From Clostridium rectalis (GTDB taxonomy: Bacteria > Bacillota > Clostridia > Clostridiales > Clostridiaceae): DNA of 64,000 nt. The notes below the pieces were generated by a model. The model did no database searches and was not told the DNA's origin. It saw only the letters and a program-made list of their open reading frames with translations. Position 1 is the stretch's first letter. Every line of letters starts with the position of its first letter. The stretch is taken from assembly GCF_900626095.1 (NCBI RefSeq), contig NZ_UYZZ01000006.1, positions 1-64,000 on the forward strand. The letters run 5' to 3'. The translations under genes were made by a program, and so were the position numbers. This document shows, one piece after another, positions 17,047-26,804 of the stretch.

Positions 17047-18759
17047 ATGAAATTATCTAATATGTTAATAAGTACATTAAGAGAAACACCAGCAGAGGCG
17101 GAAATAGTGAGTCATCAATTAATGTTAAGATCAGGTATGATGAGAAAAATGGCATCGGGTATTTACAATTTTATGCCTTTAGGGTTAAGAGTTATAAAGA
17201 AAATTGAAGATATAGTAAGGGATGAAATGAATAAAGCTGGAGCTCAAGAGTTTTTAGCATCGGCTGTTATACCAGCAGAGTTATGGAAAGAGTCTGGAAG
17301 ATGGGACGTATTTGGACCAGAGATGTTTAAATTAAAGGATCGAAATGAAAGAGAATTTTGTTTAGGACCAACACATGAAGAGGTATTTACTGATATAGCT
17401 AGAAATGAAATAAAATCTTACAAGCAATTACCTTTGAATCTATATCAAATACAAACTAAATATAGGGATGAAAGAAGAGCAAGATTTGGGGTTATGAGAT
17501 CAAGAGAATTTATAATGAAGGATGCTTATAGTTTTGATAAAAATCAGGAAGGATTAGATACTACATATAATAAAATGTACGAAGCTTATCATAATATATT
17601 TAAAAGGTGCGGATTAGAGTGTAAATGTGTAGAGGCTGACTCAGGGGCTATGGGGGGGTCAGGATCAGCAGAGTTTATGGTTAAATCAGAGATAGGTGAG
17701 GATGAGATAGTATTTTGTACATCTTGTGATTATGCGGCAAATGTTGAAAAAGCTCCTGCTGCAGTTGAAAAACAAGCGGAAGAAGAAAAGTTAGAATTAG
17801 AAAAGGTGTCAACACCAGATGTAAGAACTATTGAGGAATTAATAAACTTTTTCAATATAGCCCCAGAAAAATTTGCTAAAACTCTTATATATAAAGCTGA
17901 TGATAAAACTATAGCAGTTGTGGTAAGAGGGGATAGAGAAGTAAATGAAGTAAAAGTAATAAATAGTTTGGGTGGAGTAGTAAGTTTTGAGATGGCTAGT
18001 GCATTTTTAGTTAAAAGTGTGACTTCTGCGGAAGTTGGATTTGCAGGACCAATAGGAATAAAAACGGATTTATTATTTGTTGATGAAGAAGTAGCTAATA
18101 TGTATAATTTTATTATAGGAGCTAATGAAACAGGTTATCATTATAAAAATGTTAACTATGGAAGAGATTTTGAAGGCCGAATTGGTGATTTTAGAAAAGT
18201 TGTTGAGGGGGATACATGTCCTAAGTGTAAAAAACAGTTAACAATAGCAAGAGGAATAGAGGTAGGGCACATATTTAAACTAGGTACTAAATACTCAAAA
18301 GCCATGAATGGCGTATTTTTAGATGAAAATGGTGAATCTAAGCCACTTATAATGGGATGTTATGGAATAGGTATCAATAGAACAATGGCTACTGTAATTG
18401 AACAAAATCATGATGAGAATGGCATTATATGGCCACTAGCAATAGCACCTTATCAAGTAATAATCGTACCTGCTGTAATGAAAAATGAACAACAGGTAGA
18501 AATTGCAAAGGATATTTATAGTAAATTAGATAACATGGGTGTAGAAGTTTTGTTAGATGATAGAAATGAAAGAACAGGGGTAAAATTTAAAGATGCGGAT
18601 TTAATAGGAATACCTATGAGAATTACAGTGGGGAAGAAAGTAAACGAGGGAAAAGTAGAATTTAAATTAAGAAATTCATCAGATATAGAAAATATAGATA
18701 TAAATGAAATTTATAATAGAATAAAGAAGGAATTTATAGAAAATAATTTAAAACTATAG
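17047..18759 (+). CDS. proS: Prolyl-tRNA synthetase (bacterial type)
   Basis: A 570-residue class II synthetase that charges tRNA-Pro. Class II motifs are visible: motif 1 around residues 45-65, motif 2 in [19 protein letters not shown], and motif 3 in [18 protein letters not shown] YbaK-like editing insertion (about 230-385), which removes mischarged Ala, marks the long bacterial form. The C-terminal anticodon-binding domain begins at about residue 465. It is controlled by the proline T-box just upstream. The Shine-Dalgarno is AAGGAGG. Confidence 0.97.
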   Translation: MKLSNMLISTLRETPAEAEIVSHQLMLRSGMMRKMASGIYNFMPLGLRVIKKIEDIVRDEMNKAGAQEFLASAVIPAELWKESGRWDVFGPEMFKLKDRNEREFCLGPTHEEVFTDIARNEIKSYKQLPLNLYQIQTKYRDERRARFGVMRSREFIMKDAYSFDKNQEGLDTTYNKMYEAYHNIFKRCGLECKCVEADSGAMGGSGSAEFMVKSEIGEDEIVFCTSCDYAANVEKAPAAVEKQAEEEKLELEKVSTPDVRTIEELINFFNIAPEKFAKTLIYKADDKTIAVVVRGDREVNEVKVINSLGGVVSFEMASAFLVKSVTSAEVGFAGPIGIKTDLLFVDEEVANMYNFIIGANETGYHYKNVNYGRDFEGRIGDFRKVVEGDTCPKCKKQLTIARGIEVGHIFKLGTKYSKAMNGVFLDENGESKPLIMGCYGIGINRTMATVIEQNHDENGIIWPLAIAPYQVIIVPAVMKNEQQVEIAKDIYSKLDNMGVEVLLDDRNERTGVKFKDADLIGIPMRITVGKKVNEGKVEFKLRNSSDIENIDINEIYNRIKKEFIENNLKL

Positions 18760-18796
18760 TAGGGTAAAATAATTTTATATCAAGGGGATTGAAAAT

Positions 18797-20014
18797 ATGG
18801 AGATGAATTTAAGCTTAAAAATTATTGAAAAGGCACAAGAAAATATAAAGGATGTTATTAGAAGGACTCCTTTATTTTATTCAGGAACATTTTCAAGGGA
18901 AAGCGACAATAATATATACTTAAAGTGTGAAAATAAACAAAAGACTGGAGCTTTTAAATTAAGAGGGGCATATAATAAAATAGTAAATTTATCAGAGGAA
19001 GAGAGAAAAAAAGGTGTTATAGCATCTTCAGCAGGTAATCATGCACAAGGGGTAGCTTTAGCTGCTACTAAAATGGGGATAAAGTCAACTATAGTAATGC
19101 CAGTTACGGCACCCCAAGCCAAAGTTCATGCTACAAAAGGATATGGAGCTGAGGTGATACAATATGGGGAAGTTTACGATGAGTGTTATTCTAAAGCTTT
19201 AGAGGTTCAAAATGAAACTGGAGCTACATTTATACATCCATTTAATGATGAAGATGTTATTGCAGGGCAAGGAACAATAGCTCTTGAAATATTAGAGGAT
19301 TTACCTAATGTGGATGCTATAGTAGTTCCAATAGGCGGTGGAGGACTTATATCCGGTATTGCTTTGGCGGCTAAATTATCTAAACCTGATATAAAAATTA
19401 TAGGAGTTCAACCATCTATAATAGCTTCATCTAAGGCATCACTAGAAAAAGATAAAGTAGTGACTTTACCTGGGGTTAAATCTTTAGCAGATGGAATATC
19501 TGTAAGTACTCCTGGGTCATTAACATTTCAATACATGAGAAAGTATGTAGATCAGATAGTGACAGTTTCAGAAGATGAAATAGCTTATGGGATATTTTGT
19601 TTAATGGAGAGAGGGAAACTTATAGCTGAGGGAGCTGGAGCTTCAACTATTGCAGCTATTTTAAGTGGAAAAATAAATTTGAAAGATAAAAATATAGTAG
19701 CCGTAGTAAGTGGAGGAAATATAGATATAGCATCTGTGTCCAAAATTATAGATAGACAGCTTATAATCTTAAGAAGAAGAATAAGGTTTGTTGTTGAATT
19801 ACAAGACAAAGTAGGACAATTAGGTCAAATAGTTACAAATGTAGTGTCTATGGGAGCCAATGTTGTAAAGGTAAGACAGGATACTAATTGGAATGAAAAA
19901 GGATTAGATTATGCGAATGTTTTATTTGAGATAGAAGTTCAAACAAGGCAACATGCAAATCAAGTTATAGATACTTTAAGAAAAAAAGGATATAATTTAG
20001 AAATAGTAGGTTGA
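18797..20014 (+). CDS. ilvA: Threonine ammonia-lyase with C-terminal ACT domain
   Basis: A 405-residue PLP enzyme that converts threonine to 2-oxobutanoate and ammonia, the entry to isoleucine synthesis or to threonine fermentation. K54 in QKTGAFKLRGAYNK is the PLP Schiff-base lysine, and IGGGGL is the phosphate-binding glycine loop. Residues 325-400 form a single ACT-like regulatory domain (RRIRFVVELQDKVGQLGQIV). The single ACT domain, rather than the tandem one of E. coli IlvA, means feedback behaviour cannot be predicted, and a catabolic (TdcB-like) role is possible. AAGGGG precedes the ATG. It stands between proS and cysS. Confidence 0.92.
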   Translation: MEMNLSLKIIEKAQENIKDVIRRTPLFYSGTFSRESDNNIYLKCENKQKTGAFKLRGAYNKIVNLSEEERKKGVIASSAGNHAQGVALAATKMGIKSTIVMPVTAPQAKVHATKGYGAEVIQYGEVYDECYSKALEVQNETGATFIHPFNDEDVIAGQGTIALEILEDLPNVDAIVVPIGGGGLISGIALAAKLSKPDIKIIGVQPSIIASSKASLEKDKVVTLPGVKSLADGISVSTPGSLTFQYMRKYVDQIVTVSEDEIAYGIFCLMERGKLIAEGAGASTIAAILSGKINLKDKNIVAVVSGGNIDIASVSKIIDRQLIILRRRIRFVVELQDKVGQLGQIVTNVVSMGANVVKVRQDTNWNEKGLDYANVLFEIEVQTRQHANQVIDTLRKKGYNLEIVG

Positions 20015-20032
20015 TAAGAAGGAGGCTAATAC

Positions 20033-21436
20033 ATGAAAGTTTTTAATACTTTAACTAGAAAAAAGGAAGAATTTATCCCATTAAAAGAAAATGAAGTTAG
20101 TATGTATGTGTGTGGTCCAACTGTGTATAATTTTTTCCATATTGGGAATGGAAGAACGTTTATAGTATTTGATACTGTTAGAAGATATTTAGAATATAGA
20201 GGATATAAAGTTACTTTTATACAAAATTTTACAGATATAGATGATAAGATGATAAAAAAGGCAAATGAAGAGAAAATTACAGTAAAGCAGCTTGGAGATA
20301 GATTTATTGAGGAATATTACAAAGATGCTGACGCATTAAATATAGAAAGAGCTTCTACAAATCCGAGGGCTACTGAATTTATAGAGGAAATAGTAAATTT
20401 TGTAAAAGACCTTATAGATAAAGGATATGCATATGAGGTAGATGGAGATGTGTATTTTGAGACAAAGAAATTTAATAATTATGGTAAGCTTTCAGGACAA
20501 AATTTAGAAGATTTGCAGGCGGGGGCAAGAATAAACATAGATGAAAGAAAAAAGGATCCTATGGATTTTGCCATATGGAAAAAGCAGAAACCAGGTGAAC
20601 CAGCATGGGAAAGTCCGTGGGGTATGGGAAGACCAGGATGGCATATAGAATGTTCTTGCATGGCACATAAACTTTTAGGGGAAACAATTGACATACATGC
20701 AGGCGGATATGATTTGATTTTTCCACATCATGAAAATGAGATTGCTCAAAGTGAATGTAGAACAGGGAAAGCTTTTTCAAAATATTGGATGCACTCTGCT
20801 TTCTTAAATATAAATAACCAGAAGATGTCAAAATCTCTTAATAACTTCTTTACGGCAAGGGAAGTACTAGAAGAATTTGAGCCCGATGTAGTAAGATTAT
20901 TTATGTTATCTGGACACTATAGAACTCAATTAAATTTCAGTAAAGAACTACTTGAATCTGCAAAATCTGGTTTGGAGAGATTGTACAATGCCATAGGAAA
21001 TTTAGAAAATCTTATGGAAGAAGTAAAAAAAGATAAAATTATGGAAAAGGAAAAACAATATTTAAAACATCTAGAGGGATATAAAGATAAATATATAGAA
21101 AAAATGGATGATGATTTCAATACAGCGGATGCTATAGCTGTTATATATGATATGGTAAGAGATATAAATAGTAATATAGATGGAAAATCATCAAAAGAAC
21201 TAATTAAATTTTCGTTAGACTTAATTAGAGAATTAGGGAAGCCTTTAGGCATACTACAAAAGTCTATTAAACAAGAATTAGATGGGGAAATAGAAAAGCT
21301 AGTAGAAGAAAGACAACAGGCAAGAAGGAATAAAAATTGGGCTTTAGCGGATAAAATTAGAGATGATTTAAAGTCTAGAGGAATAGTTCTTGAGGATACA
21401 TCACAGGGTGTTAGATGGAAGCAGATTGAACAATAA
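20033..21436 (+). CDS. cysS: Cysteinyl-tRNA synthetase
   Basis: A 467-residue class I synthetase. It has the HIGH-type signature HIGN in [13 protein letters not shown] (about 36-40), KMSKS in [10 protein letters not shown] (about 265-270), and zinc ligands including C28 and the ECSC/HHE residues that confer cysteine specificity. The C-terminal helical domain matches the usual length. It lies 18 nt downstream of ilvA and shares GAAGGAGG. mrnC follows, the standard Firmicute arrangement. Confidence 0.97.
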   Translation: MKVFNTLTRKKEEFIPLKENEVSMYVCGPTVYNFFHIGNGRTFIVFDTVRRYLEYRGYKVTFIQNFTDIDDKMIKKANEEKITVKQLGDRFIEEYYKDADALNIERASTNPRATEFIEEIVNFVKDLIDKGYAYEVDGDVYFETKKFNNYGKLSGQNLEDLQAGARINIDERKKDPMDFAIWKKQKPGEPAWESPWGMGRPGWHIECSCMAHKLLGETIDIHAGGYDLIFPHHENEIAQSECRTGKAFSKYWMHSAFLNINNQKMSKSLNNFFTAREVLEEFEPDVVRLFMLSGHYRTQLNFSKELLESAKSGLERLYNAIGNLENLMEEVKKDKIMEKEKQYLKHLEGYKDKYIEKMDDDFNTADAIAVIYDMVRDINSNIDGKSSKELIKFSLDLIRELGKPLGILQKSIKQELDGEIEKLVEERQQARRNKNWALADKIRDDLKSRGIVLEDTSQGVRWKQIEQ

Positions 21437-21465
21437 AGTTTTAAATATTGGATTGGAGAATATTA

Positions 21466-21909
21466 ATGGAAATTGATTTACTAAAAGGGAAATTCAATAT
21501 GCAAGATGCAAATGCATTGAATCCACTGGTATTAGCCTTTGTAGGAGATGCTGTATATGAAGTTTTTGTTAGAACATTTTTAGTGTCTAACAATAGAGAA
21601 AGGTGTGTGCATAAACTTCACAAGAATGCAGTAGAGTTTGTAAAGGCACATGCCCAAAGTGAATTTATGAAGAATATACAACAGTACCTAAATGAAAAAG
21701 AAGTATCTATATATAAAAGAGGCAGAAATGCAAAATCAGGTACTGTTCCCAAAAATGCTAATGTTCAGGAGTATAGAATGGCTACCGGTTTTGAAGCGGT
21801 AATTGGATTTTTATACTTGACAGAAGAGACAGAGAGATTAAACTATATATTTAAAAAAATAGTAGAAATATATGATAAACAGGAGGTAAAAGATGAGTTT
21901 AAAAGTTAA
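21466..21909 (+). CDS. mrnC: Mini-ribonuclease III
   Basis: A 147-residue dimeric RNase III catalytic domain without a double-stranded RNA-binding domain; it matures 23S rRNA ends in Bacillus. [18 protein letters not shown] holds the catalytic Asp, and the second acidic motif lies near the C-terminus ([11 protein letters not shown]). ATG 21466 is preferred with GGAG at 21455-21458; the TTG at 21448 lacks a site. It overlaps thyX by 17 nt. Confidence 0.95.
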   Translation: MEIDLLKGKFNMQDANALNPLVLAFVGDAVYEVFVRTFLVSNNRERCVHKLHKNAVEFVKAHAQSEFMKNIQQYLNEKEVSIYKRGRNAKSGTVPKNANVQEYRMATGFEAVIGFLYLTEETERLNYIFKKIVEIYDKQEVKDEFKS

Positions 21910-22627
21910 ATTATTAGAATACACACCAAACCCAGAAAAAGTTATAGCATCTGCTGCAAAATTATGTTATAGCCCTGTAGGAATAGATGAAATTCAAGAG
22001 GGTTTAGATGAAGAAAGAGTAAATAAATTTTTAAACACTCTTATGTCTTATGGGCATGAATCGCCTATAGAGCATGTAAGTTTTACATTTGCTGCAGAAG
22101 GAGTATCTAGAAGTTTAACCCACCAATTAGTTAGACATAGAATAGCTTCTTACTCTCAGCAAAGTCAAAGATATGTTAAGTTAGATCAATTTCAGTATGT
22201 TATGCCTCCTGCCATTTATGAAGATGAAAAAGCTAAAAAGTTATTTATTAAAGCTATGAATGATAGTCAAGAAAGTTATAATATTTTAGTAAATATGCTT
22301 AATAAAAAATATTTAAATGAGGGTATGACTAAAAATTCAGCAGAAAAGAAAGCTATAGAAGATGCTAGATATGTATTCCCTAATGCTTGCGAAACAAAAA
22401 TAGTTTATACTATGAATGCAAGAAGTTTGATGAACTTTTTTAGGCATAGATGTTGTAGTAGAGCACAGTGGGAAATAAGACAGTTAGCAGATGAAATGCT
22501 AAAAGAAGTAAGAAAAGTTGCTCCAATTTTATTTAAATATACTGGTCCATCCTGTGTAAATGGAGATTGTCCAGAGGGAAGAATGAGTTGTGGTAAAATA
22601 AATGAAATGAAAGAAAAATATAGATAA
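21893..22627 (+). CDS. thyX: Flavin-dependent thymidylate synthase
   Basis: A 244-residue FAD enzyme that methylates dUMP using methylene-tetrahydrofolate and NADPH. The diagnostic ThyX motif RHRxxSxxxxSxR is present as [13 protein letters not shown] (about 80-92). A second His/Arg segment, [16 protein letters not shown], binds nucleotide and FAD. The start ATG has AGGAGG inside the mrnC end, so translation is coupled by a 17-nt overlap. The gene lies in the cysS-mrnC-thyX-rlmB order typical of clostridia. Confidence 0.97.
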   Translation: MSLKVKLLEYTPNPEKVIASAAKLCYSPVGIDEIQEGLDEERVNKFLNTLMSYGHESPIEHVSFTFAAEGVSRSLTHQLVRHRIASYSQQSQRYVKLDQFQYVMPPAIYEDEKAKKLFIKAMNDSQESYNILVNMLNKKYLNEGMTKNSAEKKAIEDARYVFPNACETKIVYTMNARSLMNFFRHRCCSRAQWEIRQLADEMLKEVRKVAPILFKYTGPSCVNGDCPEGRMSCGKINEMKEKYR

Positions 22628-22651
22628 AAAAATAATAAACGAGGTTTTAAC

Positions 22652-23401
22652 ATGAAGGAAAATATTATAGAAGGTAGAAATGCAGTGACGGAAGCACTTC
22701 GTTCAGATAGAACTATAGAACAAGTATTAGTAGCTAAAGGTGACGTTAAGGGCTCAATAAATGTGATTTTTGCATTGGCAAGGGAAAAGGGTATTGTAGT
22801 AAAAGAAGTTGATAGAAAAAAATTAGATCAACTATCAGAAAGTGGGAATCATCAAGGTGTTATAGCATATGTAACTCCCTACAATTATGTTGAAGTGGAA
22901 GATATACTTAAATATGCTAAGGGGAAAAATGAAGACCCTTTTATCGTAATTTTAGATGAGTTAGAGGATCCTCATAATTTTGGAGCTATTATACGAACTG
23001 CAGAAATATGTGGAGTACATGGTATAGTAATTCCTAAAAGAAGAAATGTGGGAGTAACTCCAACAGTATACAAATCTTCTGCGGGTGCTATTGAGTATAT
23101 GAAAATTGCTAAAGTTTCAAATATAAATTCTGCAATAGATGATTTGAAAAAAAGAGGATTGTGGGTATATGGTGCAGATATGTGCACAGATAGTTATTGT
23201 TATGAATCCGATCTTACAGGTCCTATTGTATTAGTAATAGGTAGTGAAGGAAGAGGAATATCAAAACTTACCAAGGAAAAATGTGATGTAATTGTTAAAA
23301 TACCTATGATAGGGCAGATAACATCTTTAAATGCATCTGTTGCAGGTGGAATACTTATGTATGAAATATTAAAACAAAGGATATGTAGAGGTAAAAAGTG
23401 A
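22652..23401 (+). CDS. rlmB: 23S rRNA 2'-O-methyltransferase RlmB (TrmH family)
   Basis: A 249-residue SPOUT methyltransferase using S-adenosylmethionine, expected to methylate Gm2251 in the 23S rRNA P-loop. An N-terminal RNA-binding domain (residues 1-75) is followed by the knotted domain with the motifs EDPHNFGAIIRTAE, VIGSEGRGIS and IPMIGQITSLNASVA. Its TGA stop overlaps the GTG start of the next gene (GTGA), indicating coupling. Confidence 0.94.
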   Translation: MKENIIEGRNAVTEALRSDRTIEQVLVAKGDVKGSINVIFALAREKGIVVKEVDRKKLDQLSESGNHQGVIAYVTPYNYVEVEDILKYAKGKNEDPFIVILDELEDPHNFGAIIRTAEICGVHGIVIPKRRNVGVTPTVYKSSAGAIEYMKIAKVSNINSAIDDLKKRGLWVYGADMCTDSYCYESDLTGPIVLVIGSEGRGISKLTKEKCDVIVKIPMIGQITSLNASVAGGILMYEILKQRICRGKK

Positions 23402-23910
23402 GACACATATTCATTGATGGCTATAACGTTGTAAATAGTTGGCCTGAATTGAGTGAAATTAAGAATTATAGTTTGGAATCTTCAAGACAAAAACTTATAG
23501 AGGTTTTACAAAATTATGCCTCTTATAAGGGATATAAAATTTTTCTTGTATTTGATGCTCATATGGTGCCTAAAAGTATGGAGAAAAGGGAAAGATATGG
23601 TGATAGTTTAGTTGTTATTTTTACAAAGGAAGGAGAAACAGCGGATAGTTTTATTGAAAGAAAAGTGAATAATTCTGGAAGGAAAATGGAAATATGCGTT
23701 GTTACTTCTGACGCATTGGAACAACAATTAGTTTTTCAAAGAGGGGCCATAAGAATGTCCTCTCTGGAATTTTATTATGAGGTAATTTCCACAAATCAAA
23801 GAATAAATACAAAAATAGAAAAAAATGAAGTGAAAAAGAGAAATACAATTGAGGATAGAATAACAGGTGAAATTTTGGAAAAACTTGAAAAAATTCGCAA
23901 AAGTAACTGA
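23398..23910 (+). CDS. rae1: YacP-like NYN-domain endoribonuclease (Rae1)
   Basis: A 170-residue PIN/NYN-fold protein. IFIDGYNVVNSWPEL at the N-terminus and FDAH (about 55-58), with GETADSFIERKV (about 80-92), supply the acidic metal-binding residues. In Bacillus the orthologue Rae1 cuts mRNA in the ribosomal A site. The C-terminal 40 residues are charged and helical. It starts with GTG overlapping the rlmB stop. The assignment is by motif and conserved rlmB-yacP-sigH order. Confidence 0.88.
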   Translation: MRHIFIDGYNVVNSWPELSEIKNYSLESSRQKLIEVLQNYASYKGYKIFLVFDAHMVPKSMEKRERYGDSLVVIFTKEGETADSFIERKVNNSGRKMEICVVTSDALEQQLVFQRGAIRMSSLEFYYEVISTNQRINTKIEKNEVKKRNTIEDRITGEILEKLEKIRKSN

Positions 23911-23916
23911 AATACC

Positions 23917-23946
23917 TTGACTATGAAAATGATTGTAGAGTATAAT
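23917..23946 (+). promoter_or_regulatory. Promoter of sigH
   Basis: TTGACT (23917-23922), 18-bp spacer, TATAAT (23941-23946), 36 nt before the GTG start. Confidence 0.7.
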
Positions 23947-23981
23947 TTAACTTGTAGCATAGATATTTAGGGGGGAATATT

Positions 23982-24629
23982 GTGGGAAAAGGGGTTAATC
24001 AGCAAGAAATAACGCAAGAAGTTTCCTTTAAAAACATGTTAGATGAAGAAGTGGTGATAGAGGCTAAAAAAGGAAATGTTAGGGCACAGGAATATTTGAT
24101 AAGTAAGTATGAAAATTTTGTTAAATCAAAGGCGAAATCCTATTTTTTAATAGGGGCAGATAAAGAGGATATATATCAAGAGGGAATGATTGGTTTATAT
24201 AAAGCCATAAGAGATTTTAAAGCTGACAAATTATCTTCATTTAAGGCCTTTGCTGAATTGTGTGTAACTAGACAAATAATAACAGCTATAAAAACTGCTA
24301 CAAGGCAAAAACATATACCTTTAAATACTTATGTTTCACTAAATAAACCTATATATGATGAAGAATCTGATAGAACATTGATGGATGTTTTGTCAGAGGC
24401 TAAAGTGGCTGATCCAGAAGAACTAATAATTAGTAGAGAGGAAATGGGACATATACAAAATGAAATAGGAGAGGTACTATCTAATTTAGAAATGGAAGTA
24501 CTTATGTCGTACATAGATGGAAAGTCTTATCAAGAAATTGCTTGTGATTTAGATAGGCATGCTAAATCGATAGATAATGCTCTTCAGAGAGTAAAAAGAA
24601 AGCTTGAAAAATGTTTGAATATAAAATGA
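23982..24629 (+). CDS. sigH: RNA polymerase sigma-H factor (Spo0H)
   Basis: A 215-residue sigma-70 family factor that directs transcription of early sporulation and transition-phase genes. Region 2 (about 45-115) contains DIYQEGMIGLYKAIRDF and FKAFAELCVTRQIITAIK for -10 recognition; region 4 (about 160-210) ends in SYQEIACDLDRHAKSIDNALQRVKRKL, the helix-turn-helix for the -35. The start is GTG with AGGGGGG at 23969-23975. The length and the LNTYVSLNKPIYDEESDRTL linker are characteristic of SigH. It has its own promoter. Confidence 0.96.
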   Translation: MGKGVNQQEITQEVSFKNMLDEEVVIEAKKGNVRAQEYLISKYENFVKSKAKSYFLIGADKEDIYQEGMIGLYKAIRDFKADKLSSFKAFAELCVTRQIITAIKTATRQKHIPLNTYVSLNKPIYDEESDRTLMDVLSEAKVADPEELIISREEMGHIQNEIGEVLSNLEMEVLMSYIDGKSYQEIACDLDRHAKSIDNALQRVKRKLEKCLNIK

Positions 24630-24637
24630 ATTAAATA

Positions 24638-24666
24638 TTGACAAAAAGGTACTATTGTATTAAAAT
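24638..24666 (+). promoter_or_regulatory. Promoter of the tRNA-Gly/tRNA-Thr/tuf transcript
   Basis: TTGACA (24638-24643), 17-bp spacer, TAAAAT (24661-24666). No terminator separates the tRNAs from tuf, so all three are probably cotranscribed and later processed. Confidence 0.8.
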
Positions 24667-24699
24667 TAGTAATCGGTATACACTGATTCAATTTTATGG

Positions 24700-24774
24700 G
24701 CGGGAGTAGTTCAGTGGTAGAACACTAGCTTCCCAAGCTAGTTGCCGCGGGTTCGATCCCCGTTTCCCGCTCCA
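24700..24774 (+). tRNA. tRNA-Gly (anticodon CCC)
   Basis: A 75-nt cloverleaf. The acceptor GCGGGAG pairs with TTCCCGC (one GU), the anticodon loop is TTCCCAA with CCC in the centre, GGTTCGATCCC is the T-arm, and CCA is encoded at 24772-24774. It reads the rare GGG codon. Confidence 0.95.
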
Positions 24775-24788
24775 GTATATGAAAAATT

Positions 24789-24864
24789 GCCCATATAGCT
24801 CAGTAGGCAGAGCGTCACCTTGGTAAGGTGGAGGTCACCGGTTCGATCCCGGTTATGGGCTCCA
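24789..24864 (+). tRNA. tRNA-Thr (anticodon GGT)
   Basis: A 76-nt cloverleaf. The acceptor GCCCATA pairs with TATGGGC, the anticodon loop is TTGGTAA with GGT, the T-arm is GGTTCGATCCC, and CCA is encoded at 24862-24864. It lies 14 nt after tRNA-Gly and 78 nt before tuf. A small perfect hairpin, GTAAGTTTACTTAC (24898-24911), lies between and may mark a processing site. Confidence 0.95.
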
Positions 24865-24913
24865 AAATTATATATATAATAATTACAACACACCAGGGTA
24901 AGTTTACTTACGT

Positions 24914-26137
24914 AATATGTATAAATAAAGGAGGAAACAAAAATGTCAAAAGAAAAGTTTGAAAGAAGTAAGCCACACGTAAATATAGGAACAATAGGAC
25001 ACGTAGACCATGGTAAGACAACATTAACAGCAGCAATCACAACAGTATTAGCAAACAAAGGATTTGCAGAAGCATTTAAATATGACCAGATAGATAAAGC
25101 ACCAGAGGAAAAAGAAAGAGGAATCACAATCAACACATCACACGTAGAATATGAAACAGACAACAGACACTACGCACACGTTGACTGCCCAGGACATGCT
25201 GACTACGTAAAGAACATGATCACAGGAGCAGCGCAGATGGATGGAGCTATCTTAGTAGTAAGTGCAGCAGATGGTCCAATGCCACAGACAAGAGAACATA
25301 TATTACTAGCATCAAGAGTTGGAGTTGAGCATATAGTAGTGTTCTTAAATAAAGCAGATATGGTAGATGATCCAGAACTAATCGAATTAGTAGAAATGGA
25401 AGTAAGAGAGCTATTAAATGAATATGGATTTCCAGGAGATGATGCTCCAATAATAGTAGGATCAGCATTAAAAGCATTAGAAAACCCAACAGATCCAGAA
25501 TCAATAAAATGCATAGATGACTTAATGGCAGAAGTAGATACCTACATACCAACACCAGAAAGAGCAACTGATAAACCATTCTTAATGCCAGTAGAAGATA
25601 TCTTCACAATAACAGGAAGAGGAACAGTTGCAACAGGAAGAGTGGAAAGAGGTATCCTAAAAGTAGGAGACGAAGTAGAAATAGTTGGATTAAGTGATGA
25701 AAACAAGAAGACTGTAATCACAGGAGTAGAAATGTTCAGAAAGCTTCTTGACCAGGCAATGGCAGGAGATAATATCGGAGCATTATTAAGAGGAGTACAG
25801 AGAGATGACATCGAAAGAGGTCAAGTACTAGCAGCAATAGGATCAGTACATCCACATAAGAAATTTGTAGGTCAAGTATATGTATTAAAGAAAGAAGAAG
25901 GTGGAAGACATACACCATTCTTTAACGGATACAGACCACAGTTCTACTTCAGAACAACAGACGTTACAGGTTCAATCAAATTACCAGATGGAGTAGAAAT
26001 GGTAATGCCTGGAGATCACATTGACATGGATGTAGAATTAATCACTTCAATTGCAATGGATGAAGGATTAAGATTTGCAATCAGAGAAGGTGGAAGAACA
26101 GTAGGTTCAGGAGTTGTTACTACAATAAAAGAATAAT
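24914..26137 (+). repeat. Long direct repeat, copy 1 (tuf gene and its Shine-Dalgarno)
   Basis: The 1224-bp segment from AATATGTATAAATAAAGG through the tuf stop plus one base appears identical to 40836-42059, offset 15922 bp. I compared the text line by line and saw no difference; flanks diverge at once on both sides. This indicates recent gene conversion. Confidence 0.9.
24943..26136 (+). CDS. tuf: Elongation factor Tu, copy 1
   Basis: A 397-residue GTPase that delivers aminoacyl-tRNA to the ribosomal A site. G1 is GHVDHGKT (19-26), G3 DCPGHADY (about 81-88), and G4 NKAD (about 136-139). Codon use differs from the neighbouring genes: C-ending Ile, Asn, Asp and His codons are frequent, as expected for one of the most abundant proteins. 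The Shine-Dalgarno is AAAGGAGG. This copy is led by tRNA-Gly and tRNA-Thr, while copy 2 ends the str operon; the proteins are identical. Confidence 0.98.
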   Translation: MSKEKFERSKPHVNIGTIGHVDHGKTTLTAAITTVLANKGFAEAFKYDQIDKAPEEKERGITINTSHVEYETDNRHYAHVDCPGHADYVKNMITGAAQMDGAILVVSAADGPMPQTREHILLASRVGVEHIVVFLNKADMVDDPELIELVEMEVRELLNEYGFPGDDAPIIVGSALKALENPTDPESIKCIDDLMAEVDTYIPTPERATDKPFLMPVEDIFTITGRGTVATGRVERGILKVGDEVEIVGLSDENKKTVITGVEMFRKLLDQAMAGDNIGALLRGVQRDDIERGQVLAAIGSVHPHKKFVGQVYVLKKEEGGRHTPFFNGYRPQFYFRTTDVTGSIKLPDGVEMVMPGDHIDMDVELITSIAMDEGLRFAIREGGRTVGSGVVTTIKE

Positions 26138-26150
26138 AATATCTTAAATT

Positions 26151-26180
26151 AGGACTGGGTTTCTAGACCTAGTCCTTTTA
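26151..26180 (+). terminator. Terminator after tuf copy 1
   Basis: AGGACTGGGT (26151-26160) pairs with ACCTAGTCCT (26167-26176) with one GU, followed by four T. Confidence 0.82.
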
Positions 26181-26218
26181 AGGATTTTAAAAATATAAAA
26201 ACATAGAAATATAAAACA

Positions 26219-26247
26219 TTGACATATAAAATGAATTATGTTAAATT
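26219..26247 (+). promoter_or_regulatory. Promoter of rpmG-secE-nusG
   Basis: TTGACA (26219-26224), 17-bp spacer, TAAATT (26242-26247). It likely also drives rplK and rplA, because no terminator intervenes. Confidence 0.65.
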
Positions 26248-26329
26248 ATTTAAGTAATGCTTAAATTAAAATAGAGTATCTCCCTGCGTTTTATATAAAT
26301 ACCAGGATAAGTACCAGGAGGTGTAAACA

Positions 26330-26479
26330 ATGAGAGTAAAAGTTACATTAGCTTGTACTGAATGTAAGCAAAGAAATTACGATTCAATGAAAAACAAGAA
26401 AAATGATCCAGATAGATTAGAAATGAGAAAATATTGTAAATTCTGCCGTAAGCATACTATTCACAAAGAAACAAAATAG
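26330..26479 (+). CDS. rpmG: 50S ribosomal protein L33 (zinc form)
   Basis: A 49-residue small large-subunit protein. C9-x2-C12 and C36-x2-C39 (CTEC and CKFC) make it the zinc-binding paralogue rather than the Cys-free form used in zinc limitation. CAGGAGGTG precedes the ATG by 7 nt. rpmG-secE-nusG is the usual order. Its 49-codon length is typical. Confidence 0.96.
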   Translation: MRVKVTLACTECKQRNYDSMKNKKNDPDRLEMRKYCKFCRKHTIHKETK

Positions 26480-26524
26480 GTTTAATACATAGAGGCATTA
26501 TTATATTCCGGGGATGTGAAAAAA

Positions 26525-26755
26525 ATGAGTGCAGAACCAAAAATGAAAAAAAATAATAAGGTAGCTCCAGAAAAAAGAGGAGTTATCCAATTCTTCAAAG
26601 GTATAAAAAGTGAGATTAAAAGAATTACTTGGGCCTCTAAGACGGATGTTAAAAAGGCAATAGCTACTGTGTTTACATTTTGTTTAGTGTATATGGTGGC
26701 TATAGGGATAATAGACTTTGGATTTAACAAAATATCTACAATGTTATTAAAATAA
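26525..26755 (+). CDS. secE: Preprotein translocase subunit SecE
   Basis: A 76-residue inner-membrane subunit that clamps SecY. It has a charged N-terminal cytoplasmic part, the conserved amphipathic segment FFKGIKSEIKRITWAS (about 24-39), then one membrane helix (TVFTFCLVYMVAIGIIDF). ATG 26525 is preferred with GGGGA at 26510-26514; GTG 26516 would abut the ribosome-binding site. SecY is at 51664. Confidence 0.93.
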   Translation: MSAEPKMKKNNKVAPEKRGVIQFFKGIKSEIKRITWASKTDVKKAIATVFTFCLVYMVAIGIIDFGFNKISTMLLK

Positions 26756-26756
26756 A

Positions 26757-26804
26757 ATGTTAAAGGAGGTAGGGGGTCGAGATAGGATTCCCGTCCCTTA
26801 GAAT
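26757..26804 (+). promoter_or_regulatory. nusG leader: distant Shine-Dalgarno, hairpin and mini-ORF
   Basis: The only good Shine-Dalgarno, GGAGGT (26765-26770), is 34 nt from the nusG ATG. Between them GGGGGTC (26772-26778) can pair with GATTCCC (26786-26792) around a 7-nt loop, which would bring the site to about 13 nt from the start. An open frame of 14 codons (ATG 26757 to TAG 26799) runs in frame with nusG but has no ribosome-binding site of its own. Confidence 0.6.

Noticed and set aside
24738-25163. Minus-strand 141-codon frame over tRNA-Gly, tRNA-Thr and the tuf start
   Set aside because: Antisense to tRNAs and tuf; the HNRDRTGDL-like peptide is the classic artefact of translating tRNA in reverse.
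25203-25918. Several antisense frames inside tuf, repeated at 41125-41840
   Set aside because: They are shadows created by the biased codon use of tuf and reappear only because the two tuf copies are identical.
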